Shown: positions 16,201 through 24,236 of the stretch, one piece after another
How positions within the stretch are numbered: position 1 is the stretch's first letter
Layout: every line of letters begins with the position of its first letter
Assembly (NCBI GenBank): GCA_003427395.1
Contig: BFEA01000133.1
Location: 2,059,601-2,084,073, forward strand
Direction of reading: 5' to 3'
Length of the DNA stretch: 24,473 bases
DNA from: Chara braunii
Taxonomy: Eukaryota; Streptophyta; Charophyceae; Charales; Characeae
Made by a program: the position numbers and the translations under genes
The notes under the pieces: model-generated
What the model was told of the DNA's origin: nothing
Seen by the model: the letters and a program-made list of their open reading frames with translations, nothing else
Database searches by the model: none

Positions 16201-16722
16201 CGAACTTTGGTTGGATTCAAACAGGCGATCATTACAGATAGGGCACTGCAGGTCCAGAAAAAGAGTTATACGGGGACTGGTACCTCAAAAGCCCGTCGAC
16301 ACTTTCCGAACCATTGGGCTTTGCTCTTACAGGACTGATGGCGTCGTAGATGTGCAGACTGAATGTCAGAATTGAAATTTGCATTCCCTCCTTCCTTCCT
16401 TTTCCCTTTCCTTTTGTGGCCAGGGGCTCGATCTCGTGGCCTCGCTTGTTTGTTGGCCCATGTTTCAACACGTAAGCGACGATGGGCCCAGTTCCCGGAT
16501 TGTAATGAATCAAGACGTGTCCACGGATTGATCTATGCGTCCACTTCCGCTGGGCTGGACACGTTTTCGCCGGATCGCGAATCATGTGCACATTTCTCGG
16601 CACCATGGAGTGATCTACGGGCAGTGCTACCGTAGAGCACCTTGCAAGTTACAAATCCGGGCGGGAACTGGGCTGTATAACAGGTCTGTAATTCTATGAT
16701 CTAAACTTCCCTAAAGGATGTT
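16201..16722. other. Unannotated stretch with a retroposon-like phrase
   Basis: GGGCCCAGTTCCCGGATTG and CAAGACGTGT (16486-16520) match the A-tailed segment at 8270-8345. No reading frame shows a LINE domain. Confidence 0.3.
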
Positions 16723-16955
16723 CAGGGGTTTGTTTAGGGGTTTAAGAGGATTTTCAGCGGATTTTCAGAGGGCTTAAGAGAACTTTCGGAGCATTCTCAG
16801 AGCATTTTCAGAGAGTTGAAGTGGGTTTCAGAGGGTTTCAGAGGGGTTTCAGAGGGGTTTCAAAGGGGTTTCAGAGGGGTTTCAGAGGGGTTTCAGAGGG
16901 GTTTCAGAGGGGTTTTAAGAGGGGTTTTAAGAGGGGTTTAAGAGGTTTAGGGGTT
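16723..16955 (+). repeat. 11-bp TTTCAGAGGGG array with degenerate flanks
   Basis: Perfect or near-perfect TTTCAGAGGGG units run from about 16826 to 16912 and grade into TTTTAAGAGGGG and GTTTAGGGGTTAG on the right and GATTTTCAGCGGATTTTCAG on the left. The G4 runs every 7 bases could stack as a G-quadruplex. The open frame (repeated GFRGVSEGFQR) is a repeat by-product. Confidence 0.9.
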
Positions 16956-17076
16956 AGTGCAATGATGGAGTGTTGTGAACTTCTTTCACATGAGGGCCAC
17001 AATCAGGCCATTCCTGCGCACATCTGCAGCAACACTACAATTGAGCTCACAACAGAGAGCTGAACCCCTTAAACTC

Positions 17077-17173
17077 CCCCCCCCCCCCTTTTTTTTGGGG
17101 GGGGGAAGTGGGGGGGCACTGACTATAACAGCCCACCACCAACCTGCAGAGTTCAGGGTGCTGTTGTAGTCAG
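17077..17173. repeat. C-T-G homopolymer block and 14-bp hairpin
   Basis: Adjacent runs of C, T and G (17077-17105), then CTGACTATAACAGC (17119-17132) facing GCTGTTGTAGTCAG (17160-17173), a 14-bp stem with one mismatch and a 27-nt loop. The C/G runs can also pair with each other. Confidence 0.7.
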
Positions 17174-17480
17174 CCAGTTTTAGAGAAATCAGATCGATAA
17201 TCATCGCTCCAGAATTGTTCACGGTCTGATGATGCTCACCGCCCTCCTCCCCCCCTCCCACCCCCAGTAAAAACCTTCCGAGTGGTACTGTTTGGAATCC
17301 CCAACCTCCACCGTCAGATCATGAGCTCAATAGCAAGTACCCATTGCGACAACGACAACGACAAATAAAAAGAAAACGAAAAAAAATGGGCTCTCGCCAC
17401 CGACACCTGCAGTTCAGGAAACGCACAAAACAAACATCGGGAGGCTGCCACGAACGCCCACAGTCTTTTGGCAGATGGCT
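17174..17480. other. Unannotated stretch
   Basis: CCCTCCTCCCCCCCTCCC at about 17241 and (CGACAA)n-like bases at 17347-17365. No gene recognised. Confidence 0.3.
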
Positions 17481-17548
17481 ACATACATAGTACATACATA
17501 GTACACACCTTAAAAGTACATACATAGTACACACGTAGTACACACTTT
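17480..17548 (+). repeat. TACATACATAGTACACAC short tandem repeat
   Basis: Two blocks of TACATACATAGTACAYAC words, each closed by CTTTAAAAGT, give a 40-bp higher-order repeat. Confidence 0.75.
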
Positions 17549-17562
17549 AAAAGTCTTGATGA

Positions 17563-17592
17563 AGAGGTTAACGGTTCAAATCCTGTCCTCGA
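17563..17592 (+). promoter_or_regulatory. pol III B-box-like motif
   Basis: GGTTCAAATCC (17573-17583) fits GWTCRANNC exactly and is followed by TGTCCTCGAG as a tRNA 3' half would be. No A box is visible 30-60 bp upstream, where the TACATAGTAC repeat lies. Possibly a tRNA or SINE remnant. Confidence 0.25.
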
Positions 17593-18640
17593 GACATAAT
17601 AACGTAGAGCATTAAGGACAGAGATCCGTGCGCAAGGGAAGCAAAAACAGACCAAATGGACAAATCAATGCACAAGACCGGAGAAAGGTAAAAGCACCCA
17701 CCTAAGGGAAACAAACTGCAGCACCACCTGGGCGTTCACCCTTCAGGCATGGGAGAACAACCCCTCCTCCTCATATCCCTACCCTCCTCTTCACCCCGCC
17801 TGCTGTCCCTCGGCAATTATATAAAAAGGATTCTCACCACCCCTCTTTCCTCCTCCTAATGCCCCTCCCCATACACCGTGGCATCACGGATATACTGTAT
17901 AAATCAACCGCATAAATCGATGGGAGATTACAGCTCCCCGCCTACCACTTTAATAAAAAATAAAAAATAAAACTTCAAGTCAATAATGTCTCCTACCTAC
18001 ATGTCCCACTCTCAAAAGGACGGGTGGAACAACAACCTCCAGCTGCATTTCTGCGCTTCCCTCCCACAGCAGCACAGTCCATTACCACAGCCTTCCATCT
18101 TCTGAACTGATTCATGCTCTCCGTTAGCCATCCCCTCCCCACCACTCCCCCCCATCCCCTCTCTCCCTCTCCTCTACTCATTGTCTCCTCTATCTTCCCC
18201 CATCCTCCTCCTATCCCACTGAGTCCCGAAGGTTCCCAAGTAGGTCGTGGCCCAGGACCAACCAGAAGGGTGTCCCAAGATGCTCCCATGCAGCGTACTG
18301 AAAAGGCGAAGACAACCTCAGCAAGAACCTACCAACTACAACTGCCCATCCTCAAACTTTCAAGCCCACAATCTCTCCTTCCTGATCATCACCACCACAC
18401 TGCAGGAAGTCTACACCATCAAAAGCTGCTAAACAGACCGTACACTTTTTTTCAGTTCACACCTCCAATCAACCCTTAAAAACGCACAAGTTATCTATAG
18501 CTTATCACCGAGAGGTGATGCCCGGGGGGGGGGGGAAGGGGAGGGGTGGAAAAAGGGGGTATAAGCATGGCCATTTCTCACTTGCAGAGCAGTTGTCCTG
18601 CCTGAACCCCCTTCCGTATTTGCCCCACTGAATCTTTCCA
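17593..18640. other. Unannotated C/T-rich stretch
   Basis: Pyrimidine-rich on the plus strand (CCTCCTCCTCATATCCCTAC; CTCTCTCCCTCTCCTC), an AAATAAAAAATAAAA run at about 17953-17970, and G9-10 runs at 18525. Open frames are low-complexity Ser/Pro/His-rich. No gene recognised. Confidence 0.4.
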
Positions 18641-18674
18641 GTAAAAGGACTCCAATATCTCACACAGCCAGAGA

Positions 18675-18722
18675 GGAAACTTCTCCTCGAGCCAGAGAGG
18701 AAATTTCTCCTACCCGAGTCCG
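18675..18722 (+). repeat. 24-bp direct repeat AGCCAGAGAGGAAA
   Basis: AGCCAGAGAGGAAACTTCTC and AGCCAGAGAGGAAATTTCTC occur side by side, with one change per unit. Confidence 0.8.
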
Positions 18723-18902
18723 ATCATCGCCAGCAGGTCTGCTAACAACTACCCTCACACAACACAGGAGCAGCAAGTTCATCATTTCACACAGCCGCAT
18801 ATCTCTGCCGCCCTTCTGCCCCACACACTCCAAAATGAATCTGCTGCAGACGCCGTCTCTTCCAAAAAAAAAAACCTACTTTCTTCCCTATTAAAATTTA
18901 AA

Positions 18903-19040
18903 AACCATTTCTCGATTTGCCTGGGGCGATGCAAATCTTCTCTTCAGGGGGAGACCGGGGGGGGGGGGGGAGGTGCAGAAAACAAAAAAAAAAACGCCTC
19001 TGTAGCTTTCCAGTTTTAGCGGATGTCCCCTAGGGCCGAG
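18903..19040 (-). pseudogene. U6 snRNA-derived pseudogene with a 58-nt insert
   Basis: Read on the minus strand: GGGGACATCC (19021-19030), an AAAACTGGAAAGC segment, ACAGAG (19003-18998), a foreign 58-nt segment (18997-18940), AAGATTTGCATCGCCCC, and AATCGAGAAATGGT near the 3' end. These correspond in order to the 5' stem, ACAGAGA box, internal stem-loop start and 3' end of plant U6. About 19 nt covering TGCGCAAGGATGACACG are missing, which removes the internal stem-loop, so it is non-functional as it stands. The insert contains T- and C-homopolymers, starts GC and ends AG, and its removal leaves ACAGAG joined to AAGATT as in normal U6. Confidence 0.75.
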
Positions 19041-19398
19041 AGTACTTTCCTCTTATCTATCTAACAGTTCTAACTGCTTGGCGCCACCCAGTACTTCATG
19101 GAATTCCACTGACCTGGAAACCATGAATTGCAGACGTCCAGACTTCAGGCTCACCTCGCTCCACTACTCACCAAATGCACAAAAGACAAAAAAAATGGCG
19201 GCGTAGCTTGCTATGTTCGAGAGGAAGATGCATTCTCATTTTGCACATTTGGTGAGTGGTGGACTGAGGCCCTTCACGCAAACTACCAGGACTTCCGGGT
19301 TGCGGTCAGATTCCTCTTGATCACCGAAAGACTTGTACCAAACACGCTACGCAAGTCACCACCGTGGTCAAGATCTCAAAACCTTCGTCTTTATTTCT
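19041..19398. other. Unannotated stretch
   Basis: A 95-codon plus frame (19128-19415) has no recognisable domain and runs into the hairpin at 19399. TTTGGTGAGTGG at 19246 looks like a splice donor, but no exon evidence accompanies it. Confidence 0.3.
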
Positions 19399-19469
19399 GC
19401 TTATCAGTCGATTAACAGAATCGTTCAGCGTCTGAGTCTATCAACGATTCTGTTAATCGACTGATAAGC
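19399..19469. repeat. Perfect 27-bp inverted repeat with 17-nt loop
   Basis: GCTTATCAGTCGATTAACAG... (19399-19425) and its exact reverse complement (19443-19469) flank a 17-nt loop. No mismatches, so it is young or maintained. Its words recur just downstream: CTGTTAATCG reappears at 19492-19501. It could be a hairpin element or a small-RNA precursor. Confidence 0.95.
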
Positions 19470-19600
19470 CTTCTTGAGAAAAGCAACTATGCTGTTAATC
19501 GTAAATTGGATACTTCTTGAGAAAAGCCCGGACTGGAGTAGAGAGCACGTTAGTACCTTCTTGAGAAGAAGCCCGAATTCGAGTAGAGAGCACGTTAACC
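19469..19600 (+). repeat. CTTCTTGAGAAAAGC repeat block
   Basis: CTTCTTGAGAAAAGC at about 19470 and 19512, and CTTCTTGAGAAGAAGCCCG at about 19558. GAGTAGAGAGCACGTTA follows the last two. Direct repeats of about 42-46 bp attached to the hairpin. Confidence 0.8.
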
Positions 19601-20044
19601 GATGATCTGCCCAAAGAACCGTCATCGTCACGCTGGCATCCTGCAAAAGAAGAACGGTCATCCGCCGGCCATTCACAATTTTCACACATGAAATCAGTGT
19701 CAGTCGCTCGTGCTCCATGTCACAGAAATAAATAAATAAATAAAAACAGGTCCTTAGGGGCCTCCTGGCTGCATATCCTCCATTTCACAGAGCACGGTTC
19801 CGTTTCAAGCCCCTCTCCTCCATGCTTTTAACTTTTAAGCTCCCTTACTCAGCCAGTGGGGACACCCATGTACTGTCAAAATACACACCTGTCTTTGAAA
19901 CCGAATGGGGAACTAGATGAATCGAAAAAAAAAAAAAAAATGAACTACCTGCGGCTGGTAAAGTGAAAGTTACTAAAAACGAGCTCTTACCCATTTTTAG
20001 TATTTTTTTACCCATCCATCTGTTTTTTTTTTTATTTTTTAAAA

Positions 20045-20049
<5 letters not shown>
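19601..20049. other. Unannotated stretch with simple repeats
   Basis: (AAAT)n at 19726-19744 and A16 at 19925-19940; otherwise nothing recognisable. Confidence 0.35.

Positions 20050-20081
<32 letters not shown>
20050..20081 (-). repeat. Poly(T) run, 32 nt
   Basis: T32 preceded by AAAATAAAA; reads as poly(A) on the minus strand. Confidence 0.95.
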
Positions 20082-20085
<4 letters not shown>

Positions 20086-20432
20086 AAGCATTTATCCGTT
20101 AAGGGCATATGCTCCCACTCAAGACTTTCTTGAATAAATCAATATGGCATTAACTGACGTCAGAACGCAAGGGAGCAGGTTCAAGAAATACATGCAGAGA
20201 ACATCTGAAGGGGAGAAAGGAGGTTCACAGATGGGAAACGCAGACGAGCCCCCGAAGGTGGGACAGGGGGCCCGGACAGGAGATTCACCGATAGGCATGG
20301 AGGCAAACCCCGGAAAGTGGGACAGGTGACTGAGACAGGCAGGAGAAGACACACGAAGAGGTCACCAAAAGACACGGGACGAAGGGGAGAGAGGAAGCTG
20401 AAAGAAAGGGGTGGGTGAGAAAGTTATAGCAG
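20082..20432. other. Unannotated purine-rich stretch
   Basis: Contains GGTGGGACAGG / GTGGGACAGGTGAC and GAGACAGGCAGG phrases repeating loosely at about 40-60 bp. No U6-type TATA box at the expected place upstream of 20433. Confidence 0.3.
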
Positions 20433-20550
20433 GTGTCCTTCGGGACATACATTAAAATTGGAACGATAGTACGATACAGAGAAAAGAGAAGATTAGCATC
20501 GCCCCTGCGTAAGGATGACACGCATAAATCAAGAAATGGTCCATTTCTTT
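20433..20550 (+). pseudogene. U6 snRNA-derived sequence, probable retropseudogene
   Basis: In order: GTGTCCTTCGGGACAT (5' hairpin), TTAAAATTGGAACGATA, an extra GTACGATA, ACAGAG (20476-20481), an extra 7 nt AAAAGAG (20482-20488), AAGATTAGCATCGCCCCTGC, GTAAGGATGACACGC, and AAATCAAGAAATGGTCC. Nearly the whole of plant-type U6 is present, including the internal stem-loop. The two insertions disrupt the ACAGAGA region. Instead of a pol III T-run the 3' end is followed by A-rich DNA (20554-20574), and no TATA box sits near -30, so retroposition is likely. Confidence 0.85.
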
Positions 20551-20737
20551 ATCCAAAATAAAAAATAAAAAAAATGGAGAAGGCCATGGATAAATTTGAG
20601 ACCAAGGGAGGGAATTCCGAGAAAATACGCGTGGGAGCGATCCGGGGAGAGACAGAGGTTGACATGAGGATGGAGGAGGCGGTTGGGAGAATAAGACAAC
20701 CGTCACTGCATTTGTCCGACGCCTCTTTTCGTGCATG

Positions 20738-20855
20738 ACGTCTTGCCCCAAACACAACGCACCCTGATCAATGATGTATACAAGGTACCTTTCTGGTCCA
20801 ATACAGTCGTGATGAGGGTGTGTGTTATGTTCAGCGGAAGTGACTACCGGCGAGC
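20738..20855. mobile_element. Hairpin element (MITE-like), copy B
   Basis: The left arm GTCTTGCCCCAAACACAACG / CACCCTGATCA faces the right arm, whose reverse complement reads CTTCCGCTGAACATAACACA / CACCCTCATCA. The interior (TGTATACAAGG, CTTTCTGGTCCAATACAG) matches copy C at 23212-23314 in inverted orientation. Outer arms resemble copy A at 11104-11216. Confidence 0.65.
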
Positions 20856-21099
20856 CAGACAGGCTTGGGCAAGGCCAATTTCAAAAATGCTCCCCCCTCC
20901 CCCCCCCCCCCCCTCCCCTTTTGGGCACCTGCCGCTGCCAAGCCCTAGAGTAATTTCTGGATGTAGAAAGTACTGAAAAACCTTTTTTGAAGTTTTTTCT
21001 GTTTAGGGTTGGACCAAACCCTGCAACCAAAACCTTAGGCTGGGTGGGCAAACTATTTCGGACGCAATTGTGGTTTACGAAAGGTAAACGGGGCTAAGA
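20856..21099. other. Unannotated spacer with C-run
   Basis: CCCCCCTCC and C13-type homopolymers at 20890-20919. No gene recognised. Confidence 0.35.
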
Positions 21100-21820
21100 G
21101 AAACTGAAAAGCCGACCAGGTTCAGAGATGAGGGAGGATTCCGAAAGGGAGAGAGGGAGGAGTTTCTGAACATTCGGAGACAGTGGTTTGCAGAAGCTTT
21201 GGAGAAGGTTTGCAGAAGTTTGAAGAACATTCCGCGACGGGATTGGGACCGGGTTGAAGAAGGTTTGGACAAGGTTTCGCCAAGGTTTGGAGAGGGTTTT
21301 GGTGAAATTTGGGATGAGGGAGAGAGCATTCGGCGAAGATGATGAGAGAGGAAGTCCGGAGGACGGCAAGGAAGAAGACGGTTCGGAGGATAGCCAGGGA
21401 GAAGTTCGGAGAAAGAGGACAGAGTTGTGCAAAAGGGAAGAGGAGGAGATCAGGCAACGCAAGGTAGAAGAAGGTTCGCAGAGAGCAGGATACCAGATTG
21501 CGTGAAGAGGAGGTGTGAAGAGGAGGGGAGGAGTTTCAATGCCGGCAAGCAAGAGGACGGAGGTTCAGAAGGGAGAGGGGGGAAGAAGCGTGAGAAAAAA
21601 TCAGGGCACAGGTTATATAAGAGGACCGAGAGGAGGACACACGTCAGGATAAGGTGACGATCTGACAAAGACCAGATATGGCACAGCGAGACGTTTGGAG
21701 AGGGTGCAGTTGCAGACCGGGGCCCGGAGAAGGTGGAAAAGAAGCTTCCAGGGGGGGCCAAACAACGTTGCCAGCCAGTGTGAGAAAAGGCCAGGGATTC
21801 AAACAAGGTGAGGTAAAGAG
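21100..21820 (+). repeat. Long purine-rich (GA) strand-asymmetric tract
   Basis: About 720 bp with a strong A+G bias on the plus strand. Sub-region 21195-21310 is a degenerate 12-bp-like repeat of AAGGTTTGG / GAAGGTTTGGACAAGG words. GTTATATAAGAGG at 21608 resembles a TATA box but has no gene to go with it. Long minus-strand frames rich in Ser/Pro/Leu result from the pyrimidine strand. Confidence 0.7.
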
Positions 21821-21875
21821 ATATAGGTAGTGTGTGGACGGAGGAGGTTGGGTGAATCCAGGGGAGGAGGTTCAG

Positions 21876-21941
21876 CAGAGGAGGAGGAGGAGGAGGAGGA
21901 GAGGAGGAGGAGGAGGAGGAGGAGGAGGAGGAGGAGAGGGT
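21876..21941 (+). repeat. (GGA)n microsatellite
   Basis: About 66 bp of GAG/GGA trinucleotide with two one-codon slips. Encodes Glu or Arg runs in chance frames. Confidence 0.95.
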
Positions 21942-22300
21942 TGACGAAATGCACTAGAGGGATGATCAATGTAGCACGCAGCAGAACAATCGCATCGGCA
22001 GTTCAATCCTACGGTCACTACACTACCTAAGCTTGGAAACGTCGAATAAGCAGATGGCAGGCCGAAAACCTATCAGATACAGCAACAGTACAGGCTATCT
22101 CCCCTTTTTTTTCAACTATTATTTTCTTATTAAGGACGAGACAAGAGCCAGAAATGGCTGAACACCAGAATCTGCGCAGCCCCCTCCAGATTGCATGGCC
22201 ATGGAGTAATAGGCTTCTGATCGAAAATAACTGCAGTTCCAACTCCAAGGAGAGAAAGCCAACCCCCATAACAACCAACGGGGTCAAAAGGAGGGGGGGG
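21942..22300. other. Unannotated stretch
   Basis: Mixed composition; no gene, RNA or element ends seen. G12 run at 22292-22304. Confidence 0.3.
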
Positions 22301-22308
22301 GGGGTCCA

Positions 22309-22358
22309 CAGCTTGCAGTTATTTGAACATAATGTGAACTGAAGATAACTGCAAGCTG
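22309..22358. repeat. 16-bp inverted repeat CAGCTTGCAGTTAT
   Basis: CAGCTTGCAGTTATTT (22309-22324) faces AGATAACTGCAAGCTG (22343-22358), one mismatch, 18-nt loop. It could be a small hairpin element or the central part of a larger degraded palindrome. Confidence 0.75.
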
Positions 22359-22554
22359 GAGGGGTTCACAACCACCACCTCTGAGCCTCCGACAAAAAAA
22401 AAGGCCATGCTGGACTGCTGTATTGTGCAAAACAACAAAACAACGACACGCCTCCCGAAGCCCTCTTTTATTAGCAGTCCATGGCTCAAGACCCCTCCTA
22501 ATACAGCGTTGAGCCTGATGGGACCCAATGGCAGGGGGGCAAAGGGTCGGTAGG
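22359..22554. other. Unannotated spacer
   Basis: No recognisable content. A CAAAACAACAAAACAACG phrase lies at about 22428. Confidence 0.3.
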
Positions 22555-22862
22555 GGCGCCGTGGATCCCCCGTTGCGGTGGTGTAGACCTGGGGGCCGTG
22601 GATCCTCCGTTAGGCCTTCGGGGACGTGGGGCCACTGGATCCTCCGTGAGGCCTTGGGAGCCGTGAGAGCCGTGGATCCTCCGTGAGGCCTTGGGGGCCG
22701 TGAGGGCCGTGGATCCTCCGTGAGGCCTTGGGGTCGTGGATCCTCTGTTGGGCCTTGGAGGAGGTATGGGGGAGGTAGATCCTCCGTTAGGCCTTGGGGG
22801 AGGTAGATCCTCCGTTAGGCCTTGGGGGACGTGGATCCTCCATTAGGCCTTGGGTGGGATCC
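22555..22862 (+). repeat. GGATCCTCCGTTAGGCCTTGG minisatellite
   Basis: About nine degenerate copies of GTGGATCCTCCGTTAGGCC and CTTGGGGGACGT, with variable unit length (roughly 27-45 bp). GGATCC and AGGCCT are restriction-site-like palindromes in most units. It ends in inverted words GGGATCCACGATCCC. Confidence 0.85.
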
Positions 22863-23002
22863 ACGATCCCAGCGGCGGGACCCTAGCGGAGGAACCACGG
22901 CCCTTAAGGTCTACCACTGTTATGACCTCCCACTGACCCGCCACTTGCTGCTGGAAACGCCACGCATCGAGGCAACCTGTGGCAATCTCGCCATCAATCC
23001 CA

Positions 23003-23006
<4 letters not shown>
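22863..23006. other. Spacer
   Basis: No recognisable content. Confidence 0.3.

Positions 23007-23043
<37 letters not shown>
23007..23043 (+). repeat. Poly(A) run, 37 nt
   Basis: A37, the third run of exactly this length in the window, followed by GAAAAGAAAAG. Confidence 0.95.
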
Positions 23044-23045
<2 letters not shown>

Positions 23046-23091
23046 AAAGAAAAGTGGCAAACCTCCTCGTAACTGGGACCACTGTAGGAGT

Positions 23092-23250
23092 TCGTTGCGG
23101 TTTGACGCAGACCGTGGAGGGGGGACAGTTCTGTCTTCCGCCAAACACAACACTTTGTCATTATGGCTGTTAGTTGCGGTTTGGCGCAGACCAGGGAGGG
23201 GTGGACACTGCTGTCGTCCGCCAAACACAACACTTCCTCGTCATGGCTGT
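23092..23250 (+). repeat. 79-bp tandem duplication, each unit a hairpin
   Basis: Two units (23092-23170, 23171-23250) share GTTGCGGTTTGRCGCAGACC and CCGCCAAACACAACACTT plus ATGGCTGT. Within each unit GTTGCGGTTTGGCG faces CGCCAAACACAAC. The second unit overlaps the left arm of hairpin-element copy C, so the duplication appears to involve element ends. Confidence 0.8.
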
Positions 23251-23314
23251 ACCGGACCAGAAAGAAAGATAGCTTGTATACATTCATCATCAGCGTTCGT
23301 TGTGTTCTGGGCAT
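23212..23314. mobile_element. Hairpin element (MITE-like), copy C
   Basis: The left arm GTCGTCCGCCAAACACAAC faces a right arm whose reverse complement is GCCCAGAACACAACGAACGC. The interior GGACCAGAAAGAAAGATAGC, TTGTATACATTCAT is the inverted counterpart of copy B (20738-20855). Confidence 0.6.
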
Positions 23315-23571
23315 CCAAGGGAGTCGTTCCTTCAGGCTATGTAGAGTAAAGACGACCATAGCAACTGAAGTGCGTTGCACCCAAACAACAAAGTACACCA
23401 ACACTGTTCACACTGGTTATAACCACCCACCTGCAGGGATGCAGACAGAGGAGAAACTAGCCAACCAGGCAGTAGCTCAAAAAAGCCGCCATTACCGCTT
23501 CTGGCACAACCAGATCAACACCTGTAAACAACAGAGGCCAGTAGCGGAAGTAACGTCAGAAACCAGTCAAA

Positions 23572-23574
<3 letters not shown>
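23315..23574. other. Unannotated stretch
   Basis: Ordinary mixed DNA. The open plus frame into the CT repeat (Leu-Ser run) is an artefact of the microsatellite. Confidence 0.35.

Positions 23575-23658
<84 letters not shown>
23575..23658. repeat. (CT)n microsatellite, 84 bp
   Basis: Pure CT dinucleotide, the longest simple repeat in the window. Confidence 0.97.
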
Positions 23659-23659
<1 letters not shown>

Positions 23660-24015
23660 GGATGAGGACAGATAGGGTGCCAGTCCTCTCACCCAACTGT
23701 ATATCCAACCAAGCAGTCGTCCGAGCGCTGCCGTCAGGCAAATCCGAGCACAGACGCTGCCGCAGGGAAGGCTTCGTCAGACTCCCCTATCTCTCCCATG
23801 TCAGCCAGTCACACTAAAGGTTCTGTGCAAGCGGGAAAGCTGCGATATCGGAGGGCATAAACAACAGAACAAACTGCCGTACAAAGGACAACAGAGAGAG
23901 AAAGTCACACATGTGCATAAAGGTGTGTATGCGAAGCAAGCAGGTTGCAAAATTCACCATCCTATTTTTTTCACTGACCACCTCCAGGTAAAGGCAAGAG
24001 AGCTTGGGTCTGTAT
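23659..24015. other. Unannotated stretch
   Basis: Mixed composition; nothing recognisable. Confidence 0.3.
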
Positions 24016-24056
24016 TTCAACGGCTCGTGGGTGTACCAACTGAGCTAGGCCAGTAC
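24016..24056 (-). pseudogene. tRNA 5'-half-like sequence
   Basis: Minus strand: GGCCTAGCTCAGTTGGTACA (about 24033-24052) matches a tRNA D-arm, and TAGCTCAGTTGG fits the A box exactly. The following GTTGAAATAC is a poor B box and lies too close. No complete cloverleaf: a tRNA or SINE fragment. Confidence 0.4.
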
Positions 24057-24227
24057 CGTCCCGACTCTGCTACAGAAAGAAACTGGCGACTAATACAAAA
24101 GAAGTGTGTACTAACTAGCGAGGGCATTTTATCGAAACACAATGCCGCCCCTGCACCCCACCACCCACCCACCTTGGGACTGAGCAGTACACCGTAAGAC
24201 TGCACAAGTTCTTCTCTTTTGTTCCCG
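24057..24227. other. Spacer
   Basis: No recognisable content between the tRNA-like fragment and the U6 locus. Confidence 0.3.
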
Positions 24228-24236
24228 AAAAAAAAA
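24228..24236 (-). terminator. Pol III T-run after U6
   Basis: Nine T on the minus strand directly after the U6 3' end. A run of four or more T ends pol III transcription. Confidence 0.6.

Noticed and set aside
16205-16260. tRNA-like TGTTTGAATCC on the minus strand before a T-run
   Set aside because: B-box-like only; no A box or D-arm upstream and no cloverleaf can be drawn.
19128-19415. 95-codon plus-strand frame
   Set aside because: No domain, and its 3' end is the hairpin repeat; no better than chance.
21605-21620. TATA box GTTATATAAGAGG
   Set aside because: No gene or transcript start evidence downstream; one AT word in a purine tract.
22822-23404. Long frames on both strands at the A37 run and 79-bp repeats
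   Set aside because: They depend on poly-Lys or poly-Phe and on repeat units; nothing matches a known family.
23460-23741. Leu-Ser or Arg-Glu dipeptide proteins over the CT repeats
   Set aside because: Direct translation of (CT)n; also at 9342-9581.
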